A DNA stretch of 64,000 nucleotides, taken from NCBI RefSeq assembly GCF_002554705.1, contig NZ_PDEP01000003.1, forward strand, positions 62,001 through 126,000. Reading direction: 5' to 3'. Position 1 is the first letter of the stretch. Each line of letters begins with the position of its first letter. The position numbers were made by a program, and so were the translations under genes. The notes below the pieces were generated by a model that had not been told where the DNA came from, made no database searches, and saw only the letters and a list, made by a program, of their open reading frames with translations. Positions 16,442 to 24,963 of this stretch are shown here, one piece after another. The stretch comes from Longimonas halophila (GTDB taxonomy: Bacteria; Bacteroidota; Rhodothermia; Rhodothermales; Salinibacteraceae).

Positions 16442-18424
16442 ATGCCTCTGTCTTTTATGCCCGACGCCGCCTCCGACACCCTCACCATTACGCTTCCTGA
16501 CGGCTCCACGCGCACCTACAGTGTGGGCGTGACGGGCCGCGAGATTGCTGAAAGTATCGGCGCCGGGCTTGCTCGTGCCGCCCTTGCTATTACAGTGAAT
16601 GGTACCGTGCAAGACCTGGAGCGCCCCATCACTGAATCGGCTGAGATCGCAATTCTTACGTGGGACGACGACGAAGGCAAGGAGACGTTTTGGCACTCGT
16701 CGGCGCACCTCATGGCCGAGGCGCTGCAGGCGCTGTATCCCGATGTGCAGTTCACCATCGGACCGCCCATTGAGCGCGGCTTCTACTACGATGTAGACCT
16801 GGGCGATGGTACGCTCTCCGCGGATGATCTGGAGGCCGTCGAATCCAAAATGAAAGAGCTCGCCAAGCGCGATGTATCGTACGAGCGGCGCGAGGTCTCG
16901 AAAGATGAGGCGCTTGCTTACTACAAAGACCAGGGCAACCCGTACAAGCTGGAGCTCATTGAGGACCTCGACGATGGGGAGATCACATTCTACGAGCAGG
17001 GCCAGTTTACGGACCTCTGCCGCGGTCCGCATATCCCATCGACCGGACGCATCAAATATCCGAAGCTGCTGTCGGTAGCCGGCGCATACTGGCGCGGTGA
17101 CGAGTCGAATCCGCAGCTTACACGCATCTACGGCATCAGCTTCCCCAAGAAGAAGATGCTCGATGCGTTCCTGGAGCAGCGCCGTCTGGCCAAGGAGCGC
17201 GATCACCGCAAGCTGGGCAAAGAGCTGAACCTGTTCACGTTCAATGCCGACGTGGTGGGCCCCGGCTTGCCTATGTGGCTGCCCAAGGGCGCTACGCTCC
17301 GCGAAACGCTGGCCGACCTGCTCAAAGATGAGCAGCTCAAGCGCGGCTACGAACCGGTCGTATCGCCCCACATCGGACGTCTGGCGCTCTATCGCACGAG
17401 TGGGCACTATCCGTACTACAAAGACAGCCAGTTTCCGCCGATGCACTTTGGCGGCGAGGGCGATGAGGAGGACGGCTACCTCCTGAAGCCGATGAACTGC
17501 CCGCACCACGTCATGATGTACAAGCACGACATGCACTCGTACCGCGACCTGCCGGTGCGCTTTGCCGAGTTTGGCACCGTGTACCGCAACGAGCAGAGCG
17601 GCGAGCTGGGTGGGCTGACCCGCGTACGTGGCTTCACCCAAGACGATGCCCACATCTTCTGCACGCCCGAGCAGGTAAAAGCCGAGTTCAAAGACGTCAT
17701 TGACCTGACGCTCAAAGTGCTGGGCGCGCTCGACTTTACCGAGTTCACGGCCCAGATCTCGCTGCGCGATCCGCAGAACACCGACAAGTACGTGGGCGAC
17801 GACGCGCTGTGGACGCAGGCGGAGCAGGCCATCCGCGAGGCGGCTGAAGAGATGAACCTCGACACCGTTGAGAAGACGGGCGAAGCGGCATTCTACGGCC
17901 CCAAGCTGGACTTCATGGTCGAGGATGCGCTGGGCCGCGAGTGGCAGCTGGGCACCATCCAGGTCGACTACAATCTGCCCGAGCGCTTCGATCTTACCTA
18001 TGTGGATGCAGAGGACGAGCGCCAGCGGCCCGTCATGATTCACCGTGCCCCGTTTGGCTCGCTGGAGCGCTTCATTGGTGTGCTGATTGAGCACTGCGGC
18101 GGCAACTTCCCGTCGTGGCTCGCCCCCGTGCAGGCTATGGTGATTCCGGTGGGGGCCGACTTCAACGCCTATGCCGAAGACGTAGCCACACAACTCCGCG
18201 ATGCCGACCTACGCGTTAAGGTTGATGCAAGCGACGATACCGTGGGCTACAAAATTCGCGAGGCCGAGACGCAGAAGATTCCGTACATGCTTGTGGTTGG
18301 AGGGCGTGAGGAAGAAGCAGGCACCGTTGCGGTGCGCGCCCACGGCGACGGGCAGCAAGAGGTGATTTCTGTAGACGCCTTTATTGAGAAGATGCAAGCC
18401 GAGCGCGAGGCCGCCTGGTCGTAG
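16442..18424 (+). CDS. thrS: Threonyl-tRNA synthetase
   Basis: 660 residues with all domains in order: TGS (about 10-75), the editing domain with HSSAHLMAEAL, class II catalytic core with motif 2 YRNEQSGELGGLTRVRGFTQDD, zinc-binding Cys in MNCPHHVMMYKHDMHSYRDL, motif 3 PVMIHRAPFGSLERFIGVLIEH, and the anticodon-binding domain. Start ATG 16442; a second ATG five codons in is possible. It opens the classical thrS-infC-rpmI-rplT-pheS-pheT cluster. Confidence 0.98.
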   Translation: MPLSFMPDAASDTLTITLPDGSTRTYSVGVTGREIAESIGAGLARAALAITVNGTVQDLERPITESAEIAILTWDDDEGKETFWHSSAHLMAEALQALYPDVQFTIGPPIERGFYYDVDLGDGTLSADDLEAVESKMKELAKRDVSYERREVSKDEALAYYKDQGNPYKLELIEDLDDGEITFYEQGQFTDLCRGPHIPSTGRIKYPKLLSVAGAYWRGDESNPQLTRIYGISFPKKKMLDAFLEQRRLAKERDHRKLGKELNLFTFNADVVGPGLPMWLPKGATLRETLADLLKDEQLKRGYEPVVSPHIGRLALYRTSGHYPYYKDSQFPPMHFGGEGDEEDGYLLKPMNCPHHVMMYKHDMHSYRDLPVRFAEFGTVYRNEQSGELGGLTRVRGFTQDDAHIFCTPEQVKAEFKDVIDLTLKVLGALDFTEFTAQISLRDPQNTDKYVGDDALWTQAEQAIREAAEEMNLDTVEKTGEAAFYGPKLDFMVEDALGREWQLGTIQVDYNLPERFDLTYVDAEDERQRPVMIHRAPFGSLERFIGVLIEHCGGNFPSWLAPVQAMVIPVGADFNAYAEDVATQLRDADLRVKVDASDDTVGYKIREAETQKIPYMLVVGGREEEAGTVAVRAHGDGQQEVISVDAFIEKMQAEREAAWS

Positions 18425-18611
18425 GCAAAAGGGCCAGCCGGCCACCTGGGGCAGGCGTTGCAGAAGAGGGCGCACGACATCTCTGCCTATCAACGGCGGC
18501 TCCTTTGCAGCCAACGAAACGGCGCCCAGAAATGGAACCCGTTGTTGGCACGATGCGTGCGAATCTATCCGTAAATCACGCAACTATTCCTGAACAAACC
18601 CCAAACCTACT

Positions 18612-19133
18612 ATCGCTAAAGCTGATAAAGTTCGCGTAAACAGAGAGATCCGCTCAGACACCGTGCGGGTCGTCCAACCCGATGGTGAGCACAATGTGGT
18701 GGACCTGGACACCGCCCTGGAGCGCGCCCGCGAGCACGAACTCGATCTTGTCGAGATTGCCCCAGAGGCCGACCCGCCGGTCTGCAAGATTATTGACTAC
18801 GGCAAGTACCGCTACAAGCAGCAGAAGCAAGAGAAGCGGCAGCGGAAACGCTCGAAGTCGATGCAGATGAAGGAGCTGCGGTTTCGCCCGCGCACCGACG
18901 ATCACGACTACGAGTTCAAGAAGAACCATGCCCGCGACTTCCTGGAAAATGGAAACAAGGTCAAAGCCTACGTTCAGTTCCGCGGACGCGACATCATCTA
19001 CAAAGATCAGGGGATGGATCTGCTTCGTCGCCTCATTGAAGATCTGCAGGACTTGGCTCGCATCGACCAGGCTCCGCAGATGGAGAACCGACGGATGACG
19101 ACCATTTTGGCCCCCCACAAAAAGAAGAAGTGA
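18612..19133 (+). CDS. infC: Translation initiation factor IF-3 with AUC start codon
   Basis: 173 residues if translation begins at ATC 18612. The expected IF3 N-terminus (AKADKVRVNREIRSDTVRV) is encoded upstream of the first conventional codon (GTG 18663). Between the preceding in-frame TGA (18591) and that GTG there is no ATG, GTG or TTG. AUU/AUC starts are known in infC and allow IF3 to repress its own synthesis. Conserved linker and C-domain motifs (KIIDYGKYRYKQQKQEK, KELRFRPRTDDHDYE) are intact. A GTG 18663 start would delete the N-terminal strand. Confidence 0.93.
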   Translation: MAKADKVRVNREIRSDTVRVVQPDGEHNVVDLDTALERAREHELDLVEIAPEADPPVCKIIDYGKYRYKQQKQEKRQRKRSKSMQMKELRFRPRTDDHDYEFKKNHARDFLENGNKVKAYVQFRGRDIIYKDQGMDLLRRLIEDLQDLARIDQAPQMENRRMTTILAPHKKKK

Positions 19134-19221
19134 CCCCTACTCTGGGGTAGGCCCTTGCTCTGGCACCACGCGTGCCGGGTCCCCCCTCATACACTTTTTG
19201 CAGAAGCTGTGCGCAGCATAC

Positions 19222-19253
19222 GCCCTGGCCCGGAACGCGGGCCGGGGTGTTTC
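19222..19253 (+). promoter_or_regulatory. Strong hairpin upstream of rpmI (ribosomal-protein leader candidate)
   Basis: CCCTGGCCCG and CGGGCCGGGG pair with a short GAACG loop and are followed by TGTTT. It lies in the 227-nt infC-rpmI gap, 108 nt before the rpmI start. It could be a terminator/attenuator or an L20-type leader element; which one is not determined. Confidence 0.4.
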
Positions 19254-19360
19254 CATTGACGCACGTCCGTTCTGTCTTGGCACCGCCCACTGGGCTTAAT
19301 GCCAAATGGCAGGTTACGCAGCCCAATTACGCGTTCTTTGAACCGACTGCCCTCCCTCTT

Positions 19361-19555
19361 ATGCCGAAGATGAAATCACACAGCGGCGCCAGCAAACGCT
19401 TCAAAAAAACCGGAAGTGGCAAAGTGAAGCGGAAAAAAGCCGGACGCCGTCACATTCTGACGAAGAAGTCGCCCAAAACCAAGCGCCAGCTTCGCAAAGA
19501 CACAACCGTTGACAAAACGCAGGAAAAGCGCATCAAGCAGATGCTGAATAACTAA
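19361..19555 (+). CDS. rpmI: 50S ribosomal protein L35
   Basis: 64 residues, basic, with the typical start [20 protein letters not shown] and [21 protein letters not shown] 19361 gives exactly the normal L35 N-terminus; the frame is open upstream but unrelated. It lies between infC and rplT as in most bacteria. Confidence 0.97.
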   Translation: MPKMKSHSGASKRFKKTGSGKVKRKKAGRRHILTKKSPKTKRQLRKDTTVDKTQEKRIKQMLNN

Positions 19556-19651
19556 CGCAGCCTGCACGAACGCACCGGCTGCCAATTCCCAGGGCCCTCT
19601 GCGCTCTGGGATGTCCTGCTTCTTCCCTCCACCTGTTACCCTACATCCACC

Positions 19652-20005
19652 ATGCCACGCGCAACAAACAAGCCGCAAACTCGGCGGCGCCGCAAGAAAG
19701 TTCTAAATATGGCCAAAGGCTACTGGGGCCGCCGGAGCAAAACGTATAGCTCCGCCAAGCACTCGGTCGAAAAGGCCCTGCAGTACGCCTATCGCGACCG
19801 GCGCCAGCGCAAGCGCAATTTCCGCAAGCTGTGGATCACCCGCATCAATGCAGCTACGCGCCAGCAAGGCGTGAGCTACTCGCAGTTCATGGGCGCATAC
19901 CGCAAGGCGGACCTCGACATGAACCGCAAAGTGCTGGCCGACTTGGCTGTGCACGACCCTGAGGCGTTTTCGCACGTCGTTGATCATGTGATGGAGCAAG
20001 CGTAA
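19652..20005 (+). CDS. rplT: 50S ribosomal protein L20
   Basis: 117 residues, full length: [42 protein letters not shown] and the C-terminal domain that in other bacteria also binds its own mRNA. The 96-nt gap from rpmI contains a possible hairpin (TCCCAG...CTGGGA). A strong terminator follows the gene. Confidence 0.98.
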   Translation: MPRATNKPQTRRRRKKVLNMAKGYWGRRSKTYSSAKHSVEKALQYAYRDRRQRKRNFRKLWITRINAATRQQGVSYSQFMGAYRKADLDMNRKVLADLAVHDPEAFSHVVDHVMEQA

Positions 20006-20063
20006 CTCCCTGCCTGCGAAGGCCGCCCGCAATGCCTTCGGAGGCTCCATTGCATGACGTTCC

Positions 20064-20105
20064 ATCCCGCCGCTGCTGCCCCCCAGCAGGTCTGGCGGGA
20101 TTTTC
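20064..20105 (+). terminator. Rho-independent terminator after rplT
   Basis: ATCCCGCC and GGCGGGAT form an 8-bp stem enclosing an inner GCTGCTG/CAGCAG stem, followed by TTTTCT. It separates rplT from pheS, so pheS-pheT should have its own promoter or depend on read-through. Confidence 0.75.
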
Positions 20106-20205
20106 TATGTGGCGCGCTGCACCCTTACTGTTGCTCAGTGCACATCGTCGCGCGCTCCCGTAGCCCCGTCCGCATCCGCCCTGTTCCTGCCAATCCGCCG
20201 TTCCC

Positions 20206-21216
20206 ATGGCCGACCCTATCGCCGCGCTACGCGCCGAACTCGAAGCCGAAACGATTACTACCGACGAAGAGGCCGAGGCCTTTCGCATCAGATACCTGGG
20301 CCGCAATCAGGGCGCGATTCCCGACCTCTTCAGTCAGATCGGCCAGCAGCCGCCCGAGGAGCGCCCCGACTTTGGGCGTCGCCTCAACGCGCTCAAGGCA
20401 GATGCTCAGGCCAAGCTCGATGCCGCCCGCGAGCGCCTCAGCGCCGAAGACGCTACCGACACGGGCACTGACTTCGACCTCACGCTCCCCGGACGCCGTC
20501 ACCATCCCGGCTCGCTGCATCCGCTCACGCAGACGCTTAACGAGATTCTGCATATTCTGGAGCGCCTGGGGTTTGCCACCTACGAAGGACCCGAGGTCGA
20601 AACCGACTGGCATAACTTCACCGCGCTCAACTTCCCCCCCGACCATCCGGCGCGCGACATGCAGGACACCTTCTTTGTGAAGGATACACCGCCCGATGCC
20701 CCCACACTCTTGCGCACCCACACCTCCCCCGGCCAAATTCGCGTGCTGCAGGCCACCGAGCCACCCGTCCGCGTCATGGTGCCTGGGCGCGTCTACCGCA
20801 ACGAGGCGATCTCGTATAAGTCATTCTGCCTCTTCCACCAGGTCGAGCTGCTGTATGTGGATACGGATGTGTCGATGGCCGACCTGAAGCAGGTGCTCTA
20901 CCAGCTGGCCCAGGCGCTCTTTGGGGAGGACGTACGCCTGCGCTTCCGCCCGAGCTACTTCCCGTTCACCGAGCCCAGCGCCGAAGTCGACATCTGGTGG
21001 GCTGATCCCGACCATGACGATGGCGGGCGCTGGCTCGAAATCCTGGGCTGTGGCATGGTGCACCCCAACGTGCTGCGCGCCGTCGATGTGGATCCAGAGC
21101 GGTACAGCGGCTATGCCGTGGGGATGGGCATCGAACGCATGACGATGCTCAAGCATGGTATCGACGACATTCGTGTGTTCTATGAGAACGATCTGCGCTT
21201 TTTGCAGCAGTTTTAG
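20206..21216 (+). CDS. pheS: Phenylalanyl-tRNA synthetase alpha subunit
   Basis: 336 residues. N-terminal coiled-coil region, then class II core: [31 protein letters not shown], motif 2 [24 protein letters not shown], and motif 3 [18 protein letters not shown]. It forms the alpha2beta2 PheRS with pheT 62 nt downstream. Confidence 0.98.
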   Translation: MADPIAALRAELEAETITTDEEAEAFRIRYLGRNQGAIPDLFSQIGQQPPEERPDFGRRLNALKADAQAKLDAARERLSAEDATDTGTDFDLTLPGRRHHPGSLHPLTQTLNEILHILERLGFATYEGPEVETDWHNFTALNFPPDHPARDMQDTFFVKDTPPDAPTLLRTHTSPGQIRVLQATEPPVRVMVPGRVYRNEAISYKSFCLFHQVELLYVDTDVSMADLKQVLYQLAQALFGEDVRLRFRPSYFPFTEPSAEVDIWWADPDHDDGGRWLEILGCGMVHPNVLRAVDVDPERYSGYAVGMGIERMTMLKHGIDDIRVFYENDLRFLQQF

Positions 21217-21278
21217 CACGCGGGCTGCCGGCCCTGCCTCCCCCCAAACCGTTTCTTGCACAACGCCCTCCTCGCTTC

Positions 21279-23735
21279 ATGGACTGCTCCATCCAGTGGC
21301 TGCGCCGCTACGCCGCCCCCCAGGCTGATGCCGACACCATCGCTGATTTGCTCACCATGGCCGGACTCGAAGTCGACGGCATAGCGCGCTATGGCCAACC
21401 GCTCGACGACCTGGTGATTGGTCACATCGAAGCGGTACACACGCATCCCAATGCCGACCGCCTTGTGCTCTGCGATGTAGCCACGAACCCGGATGCTACG
21501 GTGCAGATTGTGTGTGGAGCGCCCAACGTAGCTGCCGGGCAGCGCGTGCCCGTAGCTCCCGCAGGCACCACGCTCCAGCTGCCCACCGAAAAGGGCAGCG
21601 ACGAGCGCCAGCCCATCACGCTGGAGGCCCGCGAAATCCGTGGCGAAATGTCCAACGGAATGATCTGCTCCGCCCATGAGTTGGGGCTGACGAGCGACGC
21701 CAGCGGCATTATGGTGCTCGACGACGAAGCCCCCGTCGGTATGCCGTTCGTGGAGTATCTGCAGGCGCACAACATTACACCGACCGACACGGTGCTCGAC
21801 ATTGACCTGACCCCCAACCGTGCCGACGCCGCCAGTCATATTGGCGTTGCGCGCGACCTGTCGGCTCTGACCGGCGCACCGCTGCACCGTCCCAACGTAG
21901 ACCTGCCCGACGAGGGCGGCCCCGTAGCTGAGCGGTTTAGCGTGTCGATTGCGGATGCAGAAGCCTGCCCGCGTTACGTGGCACTCTGCGTAGAGGATGT
22001 GGAGGTGGGCCCCTCGCCGGTGTGGCTGCAGCAGCGTCTGGAGCGCATTGGGCTGCGCCCGCGCAACGTAATCGTGGACATCACCAACTTTGTGCTGCAT
22101 GAGTGCGGTCAGCCGCTGCATGCGTTCGATGCCGACACGCTCCACGGAAACGAAATTCATGTCGGCACCGCGACGGAAGACACCCCGTTCACCACGCTCG
22201 ACGACCAAGAGCGCACGTGTCCGGCGGGTACGCTTTTCATTCGAGACGCCGAACGTCCGGTGGCCATTGCAGGCGTAATGGGCGGCGCCGATACCGAGGT
22301 CACGGAAGACACGACCACCGTGCTCATCGAGAGCGCGTACTTCGACCCGTCGCACATTCGCCGTACTGCGAAGGCGCTGGCATTGCAAACGGACTCGTCG
22401 TACCGGTTTGAGCGCGGCGTAGACCGCGACGGTCAGGTGTGGGCGGCTGCTCGTGCCGCCGATCTTATGGTAAAGCTGGCAGGAGGCACCCGGGTCAACG
22501 GCATGATCGATGCCCATCCCCATCCCCCCGAGCCGCGCACCGTTACGCTGCGCCCGGAGCGTGCTAACGCCCTCTTGGGCACCGACCTTGCACGGGCGGA
22601 TATGCAGACGCATCTCGAATCCATTGGCATTGCTGCCGAACCCACGGGCGAGGGGCTCCGATGTACGCTGCCGACCTGGCGCCCCGACCTGGCGATTGAA
22701 GAAGACCTGATCGAAGAAGTCGCGCGCCTGCATGGCTACGACCGCATTCCACGTCCCGAGCGCATCCAGATTCCCGCACGCATAGCCGACCTGCCCGGCA
22801 GCGAACGCACGCACCGCAACGAAGCGCGCCAGCTGCTACGGGGGGCCGGGTTCCGCGAGATCTACACCAACAGCATGCTGCCGCTGGAGGTGGCCGAGCA
22901 GTTCAATCCGCACGACACGCCGGTTGTGGAAACGCAGAACCCCATCTCACGCGAGATGGCCGCGCTGCGTCCGCGCCTGCTGCCCGGCGCACTCCGTGTG
23001 CTACAGCACAACCATAACCACGGCCAAGACGCGATCCGGCTGTTCGAGTTTGGCCGCGTGATGCGCCGCGCCACCGCCGACGAAGCCACGCAGGTGCCGG
23101 GCACCACCGAGCACGAAGCCCTCTTGATTGCTGCCACCGGCCCCGATGCGCCCCGCCACTGGGACCGCGCGGCTCGCAATACCGATGTGTACGACCTAAA
23201 GGGCACCGTGGCCGATCTGCTGAGCGCTCTTGGAGCCCCCGCGCAGTTCACGCCGTCAACCAGCACGCCCCGCTATGTGGCATACGCCCTCGACATTGCC
23301 GCCGACGATGTCGCCCTGGGTACGCTCGCCTGCATCCATCCCGACACCGCCGCCCACTACGACCTGGACGAGGCTGTGCTTGTGGCCGAGCTCGATTGGG
23401 AGGCGGTATCGCGCGTTGTGGATACGCAGCCTGGCTACCAGCCCGTGCCACGCGTCCCCGTGGTAGAGCGCGACCTGGCTGTGCTCGTAGATGCCAATGC
23501 TCCGGTGGGCCCACTGCTCGACACCGCAAAAGACGCCGGAGCCCCGCTGGTGCAACAGGCTGACCTGTTCGACCTGTACGAGGGCAAGGGCATTCCCAGC
23601 GGTCAGAAGAGCGTTGCGCTCTCGGTGCGGCTGGCTGCCGATCACACCTTGACCGATTCCGAAATCGACGCCTGCATGGACAGTATCACTTCGGCTCTGC
23701 AGCATACGCACAGCGCCACCTTGCGCCAGCAGTAG
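21279..23735 (+). CDS. pheT: Phenylalanyl-tRNA synthetase beta subunit
   Basis: 818 residues: an N-terminal MDCSIQWLRRYAAP, EMAP/OB-type tRNA-binding domain (DLVIGHIEAVHTHPNADRL), B3/B4 editing domain, B5 DNA-binding-like domain (MVKLAGGTRVNGM), and C-terminal ferredoxin-fold anticodon-binding domain (YQPVPRVPVVERDLAVLV). Length and order are standard. Confidence 0.98.
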   Translation: MDCSIQWLRRYAAPQADADTIADLLTMAGLEVDGIARYGQPLDDLVIGHIEAVHTHPNADRLVLCDVATNPDATVQIVCGAPNVAAGQRVPVAPAGTTLQLPTEKGSDERQPITLEAREIRGEMSNGMICSAHELGLTSDASGIMVLDDEAPVGMPFVEYLQAHNITPTDTVLDIDLTPNRADAASHIGVARDLSALTGAPLHRPNVDLPDEGGPVAERFSVSIADAEACPRYVALCVEDVEVGPSPVWLQQRLERIGLRPRNVIVDITNFVLHECGQPLHAFDADTLHGNEIHVGTATEDTPFTTLDDQERTCPAGTLFIRDAERPVAIAGVMGGADTEVTEDTTTVLIESAYFDPSHIRRTAKALALQTDSSYRFERGVDRDGQVWAAARAADLMVKLAGGTRVNGMIDAHPHPPEPRTVTLRPERANALLGTDLARADMQTHLESIGIAAEPTGEGLRCTLPTWRPDLAIEEDLIEEVARLHGYDRIPRPERIQIPARIADLPGSERTHRNEARQLLRGAGFREIYTNSMLPLEVAEQFNPHDTPVVETQNPISREMAALRPRLLPGALRVLQHNHNHGQDAIRLFEFGRVMRRATADEATQVPGTTEHEALLIAATGPDAPRHWDRAARNTDVYDLKGTVADLLSALGAPAQFTPSTSTPRYVAYALDIAADDVALGTLACIHPDTAAHYDLDEAVLVAELDWEAVSRVVDTQPGYQPVPRVPVVERDLAVLVDANAPVGPLLDTAKDAGAPLVQQADLFDLYEGKGIPSGQKSVALSVRLAADHTLTDSEIDACMDSITSALQHTHSATLRQQ

Positions 23736-23938
23736 TTCCACCCTACAACCGTCAAAACAGCCAGGCGGCTGGTGGATTTGCCGATTTTTTCCCACACTCG
23801 GCACATCCGCGATCATTAGCCGTAGAGGTGATTCATTGTTGGTCTCTTTTAGGGCAATAATACTACCTGCGCAAAGAGACCGAATGACCCCATTTGCATC
23901 CTGTACTCTCTACGCCCAGCGGCTTCTGGCCCCCTGCC

Positions 23939-24298
23939 ATGACTGCTGAACCCGACTCTTCGATGAATGGTGCGTCGGCTCCGTTTGAGACCGACTCGAT
24001 TCTCTACGCTCTGCCTGAATCTCTGCGTACGCCTGTGCAAACGCTTATTGCCCAGGTCGAAGCAGCCACCCGTCAGATTCAGGCGTTGCAAGCTGAGAAT
24101 GAGCGGCTACGCGACCGCATTAAAACGCTGGAAAAACGCCGCGACGTTCCCCCCTCCGCGTTTGTGCTCTCGTTGGATGAGAACGACCCTGATGCCCTTG
24201 ATGACGAACTGAGCGCACACATCGAAACAATTGACGCGCTCTTGGATGATCTGCCTACTCCTCATCCGCCTGCCGACGATGCCTCTTCTTCTGCATAG
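23939..24298 (+). CDS. Small coiled-coil protein upstream of zapA
   Basis: 119 residues from ATG 23939. The middle is a strongly predicted coiled coil (VQTLIAQVEAATRQIQALQA then ENERLRDRIKTLEKR); the C-terminus is acidic (ENDPDALDDELSAHIETIDAL). No enzymatic motif. It stands 12 nt before zapA, so the two are co-transcribed. Similar coiled-coil genes between pheT and zapA occur in Bacteroidota/Rhodothermota as I recall. A division role, analogous to ZapB, is inference only. Confidence 0.75.
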   Translation: MTAEPDSSMNGASAPFETDSILYALPESLRTPVQTLIAQVEAATRQIQALQAENERLRDRIKTLEKRRDVPPSAFVLSLDENDPDALDDELSAHIETIDALLDDLPTPHPPADDASSSA

Positions 24299-24310
24299 CC
24301 CGTTCTGGTT

Positions 24311-24814
24311 ATGGCTACTCCCGACATGAAACCGATTTGCGTCCACATTATGGGCCACGAGTATGCATTGCGCGTGCGCAAGGGCGAAGAATCGACCACC
24401 CGCGAACTGGCTGAGCAGGTTAACGCACGCATGAAAGCGTTTAAAGAGGAGCACCCTGAGCAAGCCGAACTCACCACCTCGGTGATTACGGCGCTTGCTA
24501 TGGCCGAGGAGCTCAACGACCTGCGCTCCGAGCTTGAATCGGTACGCCAGCAGGCCCAGTCTGCAAACGAGCAGGCGCAGGCGCTACAGCAACTGCTCAC
24601 TCATCTGTCTGAGCAGATGGCCGAGACCCTGCCTTCAGGCGCCCTCCCCGTTGACCCAGACGTTACCCCGGCCCTGCCCTCCAACGACGATGCGCCCGAG
24701 GTGGCTTCCGCCTCCGATGGGCATGCCGACGCTGACGTGTCGCCTCCCGCCCCAGCTCTGGTTCCGGGCTCCAACACAGGCGGCTCAGAGTCATCCGAGG
24801 AAGACAAGACGTAG
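24311..24814 (+). CDS. zapA: Cell division protein ZapA
   Basis: 167 residues. The ZapA domain is at the N-terminus: KPICVHIMGHEYALRVRKGE, then ELAEQVNARMKAFKEEHP and a long helix with ALAMAEELNDLRSELESVRQ. ZapA cross-links FtsZ filaments. The roughly 60-residue acidic, Pro/Ser-rich C-terminal tail beyond the coiled coil is longer than usual. It lies between a coiled-coil gene and uvrA. Confidence 0.92.
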   Translation: MATPDMKPICVHIMGHEYALRVRKGEESTTRELAEQVNARMKAFKEEHPEQAELTTSVITALAMAEELNDLRSELESVRQQAQSANEQAQALQQLLTHLSEQMAETLPSGALPVDPDVTPALPSNDDAPEVASASDGHADADVSPPAPALVPGSNTGGSESSEEDKT

Positions 24815-24963
24815 CTTCATCAGTGAGAATCGCGTCTGTCTCGTCCAGTGTGCCTATCCTTTACGACTCCGTCAAGTCTGCCCCGTAGCGGAGCGCATCT
24901 TACCGGGGCAGCTTGCGGTTTCGTGTTGTCCTGTTGCTTCGTTCTAACGCTGCCGCCTCCCCC

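Noticed and set aside
16337-18193. A 618-codon open frame on the minus strand opposite thrS
   Set aside because: Shadow frame created by codon bias; thrS on the plus strand explains the region completely.
18663-19133. GTG 18663 as the infC start
   Set aside because: It removes conserved IF3 N-terminal residues that are encoded in frame just upstream; AUC 18612 fits better.
24815-24963. 6S RNA next to zapA
   Set aside because: In Proteobacteria 6S RNA lies beside zapA, but this 149-nt gap lacks the long rod with a central bubble; no support.
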